From contig NZ_JBEWTB010000002.1 of assembly GCF_040549045.1 (NCBI RefSeq), positions 3,522,501 to 3,586,500 of the forward strand: a stretch of 64,000 bases of DNA, written 5' to 3'. The notes beneath the pieces are model-generated. The model ran no database searches and was not told the origin of the DNA. It saw nothing but the letters and a program-made list of their open reading frames with translations. Shown here piece by piece: positions 1 through 8,744 of the stretch; the stretch's first letter is position 1; each line of letters starts with the position of its first letter. Made by a program: the position numbers and the translations under genes. The DNA is from Endozoicomonas sp. NE40 (GTDB taxonomy: Bacteria; Pseudomonadota; Gammaproteobacteria; Pseudomonadales; Endozoicomonadaceae).

Positions 1-1770
<1,770 letters not shown>

Positions 1771-1888
1771 ACGCCAAAGCGATTTGGTGCCATGCACTAG
1801 AGAGTGTAGAGCAAGAAATACAGCTTAAGTTGAAGATTCCAGAGTAACTAGTAACTAGCTTCTAGACACTAGAGACTCAAACCAGTTT

Positions 1889-2007
1889 TGCCTGGTGACC
1901 ATAGAGTGTTGGAACCACCCGATCCCATCCCGAACTCGGAAGTGAAACGACACATCGCCGATGGTAGTGTGGGGATTCCCCATGTGAGAGTAGGTCATCG
2001 CCAGGCA
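1889..2007 (+). rRNA. 5S ribosomal RNA, copy 1
   Basis: This 119-base unit has the gammaproteobacterial 5S core (ccgatcccatcccgaactcgg, gatggtagtgtgggg) and terminal helix I formed by TGCCTGGTGA with TCATCGCCAGGCA. It follows the 23S gene after a spacer of about 118 bases that contains short repeats of ctag but no tRNA. It is followed by its own terminator and then by a second 5S gene. Confidence 0.97.
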
Positions 2008-2018
2008 CTTAATTACAA

Positions 2019-2046
2019 GACGCTGGATTAATTCCGGCGTTTTTGT
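2019..2046 (+). terminator. Intrinsic terminator after 5S copy 1
   Basis: A GC-rich hairpin (acgctgg pairing with ccggcgt, loop attaatt, one G-T pair) is followed directly by a T run. It lies between the two 5S genes, so the second 5S may be transcribed only by read-through or from its own promoter. Confidence 0.75.
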
Positions 2047-2087
2047 TTCGAAGCAATTATTCGTAAGACTTGGAAACACACAAAATT

Positions 2088-2206
2088 TGCCTGATAACCA
2101 TAGAGTGTTGGAACCACCCGATCCCATCCCGAACTCGGAAGTGAAACGATACATCGCCGATGGTAGTGTGGGGATTCCCCATGTGAGAGTAGGTCATTGT
2201 CAGGCG
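2088..2206 (+). rRNA. 5S ribosomal RNA, copy 2
   Basis: A second 119-base 5S gene, nearly identical to copy 1 through the interior. Helix I carries coordinated changes: the 5' side reads TGCCTGATAA and the 3' side TTGTCAGGC, so two G-C pairs of copy 1 have become A-T pairs while pairing is kept. One isolated interior change (cgacac to cgatac) is also seen. The paired changes argue that this copy is, or recently was, functional. Confidence 0.96.
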
Positions 2207-2218
2207 CTAAATTAAGAA

Positions 2219-2249
2219 AGCCCGACAGAGCAATCTGTCGGGCTTTTTG
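2219..2249 (+). terminator. Intrinsic terminator of the rRNA operon
   Basis: The perfect stem agcccgacag/ctgtcgggct with loop agcaat is followed by TTTTTG. It lies 12 bases after 5S copy 2 and closes the ribosomal operon. It also sits downstream of the convergent RING-finger gene. Confidence 0.9.
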
Positions 2250-2294
2250 TTATGTACGAGAAATTGCTGATGATTGTTAGTGCCAGCCATCAAG

Positions 2295-2711
2295 TCACCT
2301 TTGTCTCATATAGGATGTGCCAAGGACGACAGCAACCGTAACAACAGCTATTGTTGCAAAGCGGAAAAGAATAGGTAAATCCCGTCTGCGTACCACCAGA
2401 ATCCCGTTGCCTCTGCGCCCTGGGCGCTCGAATAAAGTCATTATCGGCTCATTCTCAGCATCTACTTTTCTTCGAATGCCTCTTTCTATCTGAATCAGCT
2501 CAGAGAAACCTTCTCTCACTCTACAGGCTGGACAGGCGATTGGCCCGGGTTCATCAACGTTAGGTTCATTACGAATTTTAGTTTCTACCCAGGTTTTTAT
2601 ACAGGTCCGGTGGAAAAACTTATTGCAGGTGCCGTTGTCGTGCTGCACTTTGTCATTGTCATTTAAGCGCGTTTCAATGCAAATGGGGCAATCCTTGTCA
2701 ATATTCATCAA
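2295..2711 (-). CDS. Small RING-finger protein with C-terminal membrane anchor
   Basis: A 138-residue protein. Near the N-terminus the order of possible zinc ligands is C8-x2-C11, H24, C29, H34-x2-C37, then C60-x2-C63 in a CPAC motif. The segment HDNGTCNKFFHRTC followed by IxxW has the spacing of the RING domains of FANCL and listerin, in which the third and fourth ligands are four or fewer residues apart. All eight ligand positions are filled. A hydrophobic stretch near residues 112-133 followed by RQR suggests a single tail anchor. RING domains act in eukaryotes as E3 ubiquitin ligases, and bacteria have no ubiquitin system of that kind, so a host-directed role is a reasonable inference but unproven. 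It lies 141 bases downstream of trhA on the same strand, separated by a long inverted repeat. Confidence 0.75.
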   Translation of the reverse strand: MMNIDKDCPICIETRLNDNDKVQHDNGTCNKFFHRTCIKTWVETKIRNEPNVDEPGPIACPACRVREGFSELIQIERGIRRKVDAENEPIMTLFERPGRRGNGILVVRRRDLPILFRFATIAVVTVAVVLGTSYMRQR

Positions 2712-2787
2712 ATACGCCTGAGTTTACAGATAACCCAGTATTCGACTTTTAATCATCGGGAAAGTTCCAGACCTGCCAGTAAAGGAG

Positions 2788-2841
2788 CCTGACCGGGACT
2801 CCGGAATCTGCCTGCCAGTTCTTGCTGGATAGCCGGTCAGG
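2788..2841. repeat. Long-range inverted repeat between trhA and the RING gene
   Basis: Nine-base arms cctgaccgg (2788-2796) and ccggtcagg (2833-2841) pair perfectly around a 36-base interior. There is no clear T run. It may be a processing or termination structure after trhA. The 141-base gap holds no other recognisable feature. Confidence 0.4.
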
Positions 2842-2852
2842 GGTTGTTCAGG

Positions 2853-3527
2853 TTAGCTGTCAGGCAAAACATAAACAAAAATAGTTGTGTAGTGACAAAG
2901 GCTTCCGGCTAATACAAACAGATGCCAGATGGCATGGTTATAGGGCAGCTTTTTCCAGACATAGAATAATACGCCCAGTGTGTAGGCCAGCCCGCCAGCA
3001 ATTAACCAGGCCATCCCGCCGGCTGACAGGCTCCGGGTCAGCTCCTGTCCTACAAACAGTGCCAGCCAGCCCATTGCTACATAGGTCAGCAGCGAAAGCT
3101 TTTTGAAACGGTTCCTGAATGCCAGCTTAAAGATAATGCCTGTGAATGCCAGCAACCAGATGATGGCAAAAAGTATCCATCCCGTCGTTCCCCTGAGGGT
3201 AACCAGCAGGAAAGGTGTGTAAGTTCCCGCAATGAGTAAATAAATGGCACAGTGATCCAGCAGTTTGAAGACCTGTTTTACTTTTTCGTTCTGGAAACTG
3301 TGGTAAAGGGTCGACATGAGAAACAGAAGTATCATGCTTCCGCCGTAAATACTGAAACTAACTACACGCCAGGCGTCGCCTTGTATGGCCGCGTAAGTCA
3401 CTAACAGTGTCAGCCCTGCTACACTTAGCATGGCTCCAATACCGTGGGTTACGCTATTGGCTATTTCTTCCCCAAGGCTGTAAGCCCTGTTGAGCATAGG
3501 TGGTTTTGGGAGTGGGTAGCGATTCAT
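2853..3527 (-). CDS. trhA: Hemolysin III family membrane protein (TrhA/YqfA type)
   Basis: A 224-residue protein with about seven hydrophobic segments. Family marks are visible: EEIANSVTHGIGA at the start of the first segment, STLYHSF in the middle, LLDHCAIYLLIAGTYTPF, and HAIWHLFVLAGSLCHY near the C-terminus. The conserved Ser, Asp and His residues in these motifs form the metal site of the related PAQR receptors. Length matches E. coli YqfA (219 residues). In E. coli this protein affects membrane energy balance and fluidity; the older haemolysin name comes from a Bacillus homologue. The upstream region to 3761 is shared with the divergent lipoprotein gene and should hold both promoters. Confidence 0.92.
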   Translation of the reverse strand: MNRYPLPKPPMLNRAYSLGEEIANSVTHGIGAMLSVAGLTLLVTYAAIQGDAWRVVSFSIYGGSMILLFLMSTLYHSFQNEKVKQVFKLLDHCAIYLLIAGTYTPFLLVTLRGTTGWILFAIIWLLAFTGIIFKLAFRNRFKKLSLLTYVAMGWLALFVGQELTRSLSAGGMAWLIAGGLAYTLGVLFYVWKKLPYNHAIWHLFVLAGSLCHYTTIFVYVLPDS

Positions 3528-3761
3528 GATCAGTCATAAGCAGGTTGATTCGAGTAAAGATCATACTGTGCTTTTTTGGCAAATGTCATGGAAAAACCAT
3601 TTTAAATTCTGAAGTTATTGAATTTTACGGTGAGCTTACTTCCGATAACTTCACCGAACCGGTTGTCAGGCGTAATATTCCGGGTACTGTCTCCATCCCA
3701 CTGGAGTTGCAACAATCTCCTGGACTCTGAAGTTCAATCTGTAAGAGGTGCGATAGATATC

Positions 3762-4526
3762 ATGAGAACCATTGGCCGTTTTGCGACGGTATTGACCGTT
3801 AGCTCTATGCTGGCAGCCTGCAGTTCAACGCATAAGCCTGTTGTTGTCACGCCGGACATGCTACAGGGGCAGATCTGGGTAATGAGTTCACTCAATGGGG
3901 AAGCTCCGGTTGGTGGAAAACGAATTACGATGGAGCTGACGCAGGGTTCTGCCTCTCAGGGTAAGGTAAATGGCAGAGGACCTTGTAACAGTTATTTTGG
4001 TGGCTATCAGATAGAGCAGGGCGAGGTCTCATTTGGACGTATTGGCTCAACAATGATGGCTTGCCGGGAACCTGTGATGCAGCAGGAGATGGCGTTCCAT
4101 ACTACGCTGCAGAAAACGAACCAGATGCTTATGGACGGCAGGATGCTGGTTCTGAAAGAAGCAGGTGGTCAGGACTCAATCGTTTTTATGGCTGAATCAG
4201 GTCGTGTCAGGGGCGAAGTGCATTCTTCCACAGGGAGTTTCCCCCGCAATTCTCAGATGATGATCCGGCTTAGTGACGTGAGTAAGCAGGATACCCATTT
4301 ACAGACCATTGGCGAACAGAAGATCAAGATTAAAGGTGAGATTCACGGGCCGGTCGCTTTTGACCTGGCTTATGCTCCACACCTGATTCAGGCGGGTCAT
4401 ACGTACGCAATCTCTGTAGAAGTGCGTCAGAATGGCAAGCTGCTTTACACCAGCCAGAGCCACTACCCTTTGAATCTGGATAAAGCGGCACTGGATGTTA
4501 AAGCGGAGCCCGTGAAAAGCATGTAA
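3762..4526 (+). CDS. Lipoprotein with META/HslJ and YbaY-like domains
   Basis: A 254-residue protein. The start ATG at 3762 is chosen because it begins a clean lipoprotein signal, MRTIGRFATVLTVSSMLAAC, with the lipobox Cys at residue 20; a longer open frame upstream has no such signal. An AAGAGGTG sequence lies about 12 bases upstream. Residues about 32-140 resemble the META/HslJ domain (WxxxSLNGxxP, then NGRGPCNSYFGGY and a later TMMAC). Residues about 145-240 resemble the YbaY/YscW lipoprotein domain (VRGEVHSSTGSFPRNSQ, later AGHTYAISVEV). Related proteins act in the envelope in stress tolerance or secretin assembly; no specific role can be set here. It is convergent with yaiI, with a shared terminator. 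Confidence 0.82.
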   Translation: MRTIGRFATVLTVSSMLAACSSTHKPVVVTPDMLQGQIWVMSSLNGEAPVGGKRITMELTQGSASQGKVNGRGPCNSYFGGYQIEQGEVSFGRIGSTMMACREPVMQQEMAFHTTLQKTNQMLMDGRMLVLKEAGGQDSIVFMAESGRVRGEVHSSTGSFPRNSQMMIRLSDVSKQDTHLQTIGEQKIKIKGEIHGPVAFDLAYAPHLIQAGHTYAISVEVRQNGKLLYTSQSHYPLNLDKAALDVKAEPVKSM

Positions 4527-4534
4527 GCAGATGG

Positions 4535-4565
4535 TTTGTTGCCAGTCACTGAGGCTGGCAACAAA
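4535..4565. terminator. Bidirectional terminator between lipoprotein gene and yaiI
   Basis: A perfect 11-base stem, tttgttgccag/ctggcaacaaa, with a 9-base loop. The outer pairs give T-rich and A-rich edges, so it can serve both convergent genes. It begins 8 bases after the lipoprotein stop and ends 3 bases before the yaiI stop. Confidence 0.7.
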
Positions 4566-4568
4566 CAT

Positions 4569-5015
4569 TTATGAGTACTTTGCCAGCAACCGGTCTAACT
4601 GGTTCGCAAAAGCCTGACGGTCCTGAGCAGAGAGGGATGAAGGCCCACCAGTATCGACACCGCTACTGCGCAGCTCGTCCATAAAGTTTCTCATAGATAA
4701 ACGCTGCTGCACATTTTCTTTTGTATACAACTCACCTCTTGGGTTCAGTGCCAGAGCCTGTTTGCTGACAATTTCAGCAGCAAGAGGAATATCTGCGGTG
4801 ATGACCAGGTCATCGGGTTGAACGTGCTGGGCGATGTAATTGTCTGCGACATCGAAGCCGGCGGGTACCTGTACTGCTTTTATCAGGGGGGATGGTGGCG
4901 TACGCAAATACTGATTTGCCACCAGAGTCAAAGGTACCCTGACTCGTTCGGCGGCACGGAACAGGATTTCTTTGATTAAATTTGGACAGGCATCGGCATC
5001 GACCCAGATGTGCAT
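4569..5015 (-). CDS. yaiI: UPF0178 family protein YaiI
   Basis: A 148-residue protein matching YaiI/YqxD (DUF188) along its length. It starts MHIWVDADACPNLIKEIL and carries the VITADIPLAAE segment and the DTGGPSSLSAQDRQAFAN tail typical of the family. The acidic residues in VDADAC and TADIPLA suggest a PIN-like metal-binding fold, but the biochemical role is not established. The start ATG at 5015 gives the conserved N-terminus. It is divergent from the tyrosine phosphatase gene, with only about 78 bases between starts. Confidence 0.92.
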   Translation of the reverse strand: MHIWVDADACPNLIKEILFRAAERVRVPLTLVANQYLRTPPSPLIKAVQVPAGFDVADNYIAQHVQPDDLVITADIPLAAEIVSKQALALNPRGELYTKENVQQRLSMRNFMDELRSSGVDTGGPSSLSAQDRQAFANQLDRLLAKYS

Positions 5016-5093
5016 CTACAAGACCTCGTGACTGGGATTAAAAACAGTTAAGCTAAGAGAATAAATTATAAAGCATTGGGTACAGGATTGACC

Positions 5094-5936
5094 GTGTCGA
5101 TAGAGATTACAGATGAATCCCTGAATTGCTTTCCTCCTGGCTCGCTGAGCAAACATCAGCGCCATATTCCCATGGGGACGCCCCACAATCTTCGCACTCT
5201 GGCTGGTATCCGTACGCAGGACGGTAAGACTGTTGCTGCCGGAAAACTCTATCGCTCTGATTCGGTTGCACAACTTTCCAGTGAAAGTCAGAAACGACTG
5301 GACACCCTGCAGCTAAAGGTTGTTACTGACTTCCGCTCCAGCCTTGAACAGAAAAATACGCCTCATCAATGGTCGGTGAATGATATTGACATTGTTCATC
5401 GACCTATACCGGTTATGGGGGATAATGGTCGTGCTGAAGTGATGCGGGTGTTGCAGAATGTCGATTCAGCTGAGGAGGTGGTCCGATGGCTGGGCGAACT
5501 GTATCGCAGTATGGTCATTGATTTCAGTTATGTTTATGCCGAGTGGCTGCATAGCCTGCTCAGTGATGACAGTTACCCTCAGCTTTATCACTGTACAGCT
5601 GGTAAAGACCGAACGGGAGTGGCAACGGCTTTACTGCTGAAGTTACTGGGGGTTACCGACATACTGATAATGGATGATTTCCTGCTGTCTAATGAGCTGT
5701 CTGCGGAATATATTGAAGCGCGCACTACGGGTAAAGTGACATTCAGCTGGATGCCAGAAGGGGTGAACCCTGATCTTCTGCGTCCGCTGCTGAGTGTTCA
5801 GAAAGAGTTTTTACAGGCCACATTCAGCCATATCAATGAAGAGTGTGGTAGCTTTGCTCACTATGCAAGGCAATGTCTTGATATGACATCGAAAGAAATC
5901 AGCCAGCTGCGGAAAAATCTGCTGGTGCCAGAATAG
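5094..5936 (+). CDS. Tyrosine-protein phosphatase, atypical DSP (Y_phosphatase3) family
   Basis: A 280-residue protein with the phosphatase loop HCTAGKDRTG; the catalytic Cys is near residue 167. An upstream LYRSD segment and DFRSSLEQ (general acid region) fit the bacterial family that includes Mycobacterium PtpB and LipA-type enzymes. The GTG at 5094 is preferred because AGGA lies six bases upstream; a TTG at 5076 would add six residues without a good ribosome site. These enzymes act on phosphotyrosine, phosphoserine or phosphoinositides; the substrate is unknown here. No signal peptide is seen, so it is probably cytoplasmic. The gene is followed closely by hisA (67 bases). Confidence 0.85.
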   Translation: MSIEITDESLNCFPPGSLSKHQRHIPMGTPHNLRTLAGIRTQDGKTVAAGKLYRSDSVAQLSSESQKRLDTLQLKVVTDFRSSLEQKNTPHQWSVNDIDIVHRPIPVMGDNGRAEVMRVLQNVDSAEEVVRWLGELYRSMVIDFSYVYAEWLHSLLSDDSYPQLYHCTAGKDRTGVATALLLKLLGVTDILIMDDFLLSNELSAEYIEARTTGKVTFSWMPEGVNPDLLRPLLSVQKEFLQATFSHINEECGSFAHYARQCLDMTSKEISQLRKNLLVPE

Positions 5937-6003
5937 CATTCAGGCTTTTAATCAGTTGCTGGTTATGAGTGGCTGTCTATGAATTGTTCAAAGGTTGTTG
6001 TTT

Positions 6004-6759
6004 ATGCAGTTTCGTCCCTGTATTGATCTTCACAATGGCAAGGTCAAACAGATTGTCGGCAGTTCGTTATCGGATTCAGATAATTCAGCCGCCGTTAACT
6101 TCGAGAGTGACCGTTCACCGGCAGAGTTTGCATCGCTTTATCGCAAAGATAACCTTCAGGGCGGACACGTTATAAAGCTTGGACCGGGTAATGAGGCTGC
6201 CGCAGAGCAGGCCCTTGCAGCCTGGCCCGATGGGTTGCAGGTGGGTGGTGGAATTACGGCTGACAATGCAGCTGACTATCTGGCAATGGGGGCTTCCCAC
6301 GTTGTGGTAACCTCTTATGTATTTCGGGAAGGGAAGGTCCATCAGGATAATTTGAAAAAACTGGTCAGTGCCGTAGGGCGCGAACGACTGGTTCTGGATT
6401 TGTCCTGTAAGAAGAAAGACGGGCGTTACTATATCGTGACAGACCGGTGGCAGACGTTTACAGAAACGGAAATATCCAGAGAAACGCTCCATGAACTGGC
6501 GGACTCCTGTGCCGAGTTTCTGGTTCATGCAGCCTCTGTTGAGGGAATGATGGCCGGACCGGATTTGCAACTGGTTGCCCTGCTGGCCGAACATTCACCG
6601 ATTCCGGTGACTTATGCAGGAGGAATAGCCTCTATTGAGGATATTGAAGCCGTCAGGACTGCGGGTAGAAATCGAATCCACATCACAATAGGCAGTGCAT
6701 TGGATATATTCGGTGGCTCATTGAATTATGAAGAGGTTGTTGAGCGCTGCAAAGATTAG
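6004..6759 (+). CDS. hisA: HisA, eukaryote-type ProFAR isomerase (histidine biosynthesis)
   Basis: A 251-residue TIM-barrel protein. It isomerises ProFAR to PRFAR, the fourth step of histidine synthesis. The N-terminus FRPCIDLHNGKVKQIVGSSL matches the yeast HIS6/plant form rather than the usual bacterial HisA (MIIPAIDLIDG). The first catalytic Asp is in CIDLHNG, and the phosphate-binding loops QVGGGIT and TYAGGIAS are present. The ATG at 6004 follows AAAGG by nine bases. It stands alone: no hisB, hisF or hisH is nearby, so it is outside any his operon in this window. A terminator follows. The family assignment is firm; the eukaryote-type label rests on the motifs above. Confidence 0.88.
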   Translation: MQFRPCIDLHNGKVKQIVGSSLSDSDNSAAVNFESDRSPAEFASLYRKDNLQGGHVIKLGPGNEAAAEQALAAWPDGLQVGGGITADNAADYLAMGASHVVVTSYVFREGKVHQDNLKKLVSAVGRERLVLDLSCKKKDGRYYIVTDRWQTFTETEISRETLHELADSCAEFLVHAASVEGMMAGPDLQLVALLAEHSPIPVTYAGGIASIEDIEAVRTAGRNRIHITIGSALDIFGGSLNYEEVVERCKD

Positions 6760-6781
6760 TGTGTTCAGGGATTAAACAAAA

Positions 6782-6808
6782 AAAGGATTCGTAATGAATC
6801 CTTTCTTA
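6782..6808 (+). terminator. Intrinsic terminator after hisA
   Basis: The perfect 9-base stem aaaggattc/gaatccttt with loop gtaat is preceded by an A run and followed by cttat. It may serve hisA and also the small convergent gene at 6915-7070. Confidence 0.7.
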
Positions 6809-6914
6809 TAACACCCATCAATTATAAAAAACAGGCTCTGTGGATATATATTGAGCCTTGGAGCAGCTGACTGTTGTTAAATGGTCAGACTGGGTGTTCT
6901 GTCGTTTTGAATGC

Positions 6915-7070
6915 TTATTTCAGCTTACCTTCCCGGCGCCATTTGCTTTCCTGGGAGGTTTCATCCATTCGTTCCCAGCGTTGACGCCAGTTATTTTTCT
7001 TACAGTTAGCCAGAGTATTATTTTCTGTTTCGGTGCATGGCACGGTTTGATCGCAATTGTAGTTATTCAT
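6915..7070 (-). CDS. Possible 51-residue small hydrophilic protein
   Basis: The minus strand encodes MNNYNCDQTVPCTETENN, continuing through NWRQRWERMDETSQ to a lysine-rich end, with a TAA stop. The start ATG is at 7070, with an AGG about nine bases upstream. The protein has three Cys residues in the first half and a Trp/Arg-rich, probably helical second half. Codon choice looks normal for the neighbours (CTG, CGC, GAA). No family is recognised. A 79-residue open frame on the opposite strand is very hydrophobic and lacks a ribosome site, so I take the minus-strand frame as the better candidate. Confidence is limited by the small size. Confidence 0.45.
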   Translation of the reverse strand: MNNYNCDQTVPCTETENNTLANCKKNNWRQRWERMDETSQESKWRREGKLK

Positions 7071-7585
7071 TGTTTAATACCTGTATCAATTAAATAAATT
7101 GTCCTCTTACGTTCTCTACTTAAAGGAGGCATATTAAAATGGTCGTCTATGCCTGCGTGTGAGACGAAGGATTGTGTGATAACACAAATTAAACTGAATA
7201 CTGAGTATAATTTCAGCAATTCAGCCGATGCATCCATGCTAACACAGTCAATTCAGTAATAAAGGTTTATTGTTAATTCTTTAATAAAATTCGATAATAA
7301 TTGTTGATCCAGAGCAAAGCTTGTCCAGTGACGCTTATTGCGTTGAAAAACGATATGTTTTTTTGAACATATGTTCAGTGTGATAGAAAGAGTGATTGTT
7401 GTACGGTATTTAGCATTAATCGTTCGGTAGGCCGACTGTCAGGGAAAATATTCTTCATATTGTGCTATTCGCAGAAAGTTACTCTTTAAGCCAGGGTTTT
7501 AAGCCCTGAGAAAGAAAATTATTTCTGACTAAGGCTGCTTACAATAAATGAGGTATTACTTATTTTCAGGATTTGAGGAGGCATT
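7071..7585. other. AT-rich intergenic stretch upstream of the PLP enzyme
   Basis: About 515 bases that are clearly more AT-rich than the flanking genes, with no open frame of interest. It must hold the promoter of the PLP enzyme gene and, at its left end, that of the small minus-strand gene. A short hairpin, caggg/ccctg around ttttaag, lies near 7493-7509, some 75 bases before the start codon. No riboswitch or operator motif is recognised. Confidence 0.5.
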
Positions 7586-8656
7586 ATGGATAACGCTCAT
7601 CAGTGGGTGAATGACGCTGTTCGTAAGATTGAGGCAGACTTTCAGCGCAGTGCAGACACACATTTGATAAAACTTGATCTGCCGTCTGTTAACGGCATAG
7701 ACCTGTACCTGAAAGATGAGAGTACACATCCTACTGGCAGTTTGAAGCACCGGCTTGCACGCTCTTTGTTCCTTTACGCCCTGTGTAACGGCTGGATAAA
7801 AGAAGGTACGCCTGTGATTGAATCTTCCTCCGGCAGTACAGCTATTTCCGAAGCTTACTTTGCCCGCCTGCTGGGGTTGCCATTTATTGCTGTGATACCC
7901 AAGAGTACCGCCAGTAAAAAGATTCGTCAGATTGAGTTTTATGGCGGCCGCTGCCATCTGGTGGATCATTCCAGCCAGATTTATGCAGAGTCCAGACGGC
8001 TGGCGAAAGAGCTGAACGGTCATTATATGGATCAGTTTACTTACGCAGAACGTGCCACAGACTGGCGAGGCAATAACAATATCGCCAATTCCATGTTTGA
8101 GCAGATGCGGCGGGAACAACATCCTGAACCGAGGTTTGTTGTGATGAGTCCCGGAACCGGCGGCACTTCTGCAACCATTGGTCGCTATATCCGTTATCAG
8201 CAGTTGAATACACGGTTGTGTGTTGTTGACCCGGATAATTCAGTTTTTCTGAATTACTACAAAACCGGTGATGAGTCCCTGACGCTGGATGCGGGTTCCC
8301 GTATTGAAGGCATTGGACGGCCAAGGGTTGAACCATCCTTTATACCCGGAGTGGTTGATGAAATGCGCCATATTCCCGATGCCGCTTCAATTGCCACCGT
8401 CCACTGGCTGGAAAAACTGTTAGGCAGGAAAGTTGGTCCCAGTACCGGCACTAACCTCTTTGGAGCCTTGCAGATAGCCAGTGAGATGAAAGCCCGTGGC
8501 GAAACCGGGTCGGTGGTTACCCTGATCTGTGACAGCGGTGAGCGCTACCTTGACACCTGTTACGATAAGCAGTGGGTCGCCAGCAATATTGGTGATATTA
8601 AACCTTATCTGAGAAAGCTGGAATGCTTTTATCTTGATGGTGAATTGAAAACCTGA
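7586..8656 (+). CDS. PLP-dependent enzyme, cysteine synthase / L-cysteine desulfhydrase family
   Basis: A 356-residue fold-type II PLP enzyme. LYLKDESTHPTGSLKHR holds the Schiff-base lysine (K54). ESSSGSTAISEA is the substrate-carboxylate loop, and SPGTGGTSATIGRY is the glycine-rich phosphate loop. The VGPSTGTNLFGAL segment closes the active site. The sequence fits the group annotated as PLP-dependent cysteine synthase family or Cds1-type L-cysteine desulfhydrase, which releases sulfide from cysteine, better than CysK or CysM. The ATG at 7586 follows GAGGAGG by about six bases, a strong ribosome site. It is a single gene ending at a hairpin shared with the convergent cra. Confidence 0.85.
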   Translation: MDNAHQWVNDAVRKIEADFQRSADTHLIKLDLPSVNGIDLYLKDESTHPTGSLKHRLARSLFLYALCNGWIKEGTPVIESSSGSTAISEAYFARLLGLPFIAVIPKSTASKKIRQIEFYGGRCHLVDHSSQIYAESRRLAKELNGHYMDQFTYAERATDWRGNNNIANSMFEQMRREQHPEPRFVVMSPGTGGTSATIGRYIRYQQLNTRLCVVDPDNSVFLNYYKTGDESLTLDAGSRIEGIGRPRVEPSFIPGVVDEMRHIPDAASIATVHWLEKLLGRKVGPSTGTNLFGALQIASEMKARGETGSVVTLICDSGERYLDTCYDKQWVASNIGDIKPYLRKLECFYLDGELKT

Positions 8657-8665
8657 CAGACCCAT

Positions 8666-8687
8666 AGCCCGGATATAAATCCGGGCT
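8666..8687. terminator. Hairpin between PLP enzyme gene and cra
   Basis: A perfect 8-base stem, agcccgga/tccgggct, with loop tataaa, lies 9 bases after the PLP gene stop. There is no T run, so termination strength is uncertain. Confidence 0.5.
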
Positions 8688-8744
8688 GGTTAATGCCCAG
8701 GACCCTCTCATTATCCTTTGAAAATATTTGCTGACGACTGATTA

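Noticed and set aside
1771..1888. tRNA gene in the 23S-5S spacer
   Set aside because: No cloverleaf or GGTTCGAATC-like T loop is present; the ctag repeats do not form a tRNA.
1855..2154. 99-codon minus-strand frame
   Set aside because: It is the reverse strand of the two 5S rRNA genes and repeats itself because the genes are duplicated.
6858..7097. 79-codon plus-strand frame after hisA
   Set aside because: Very hydrophobic with odd composition, no ribosome site; the opposite strand holds a more convincing 51-residue frame.
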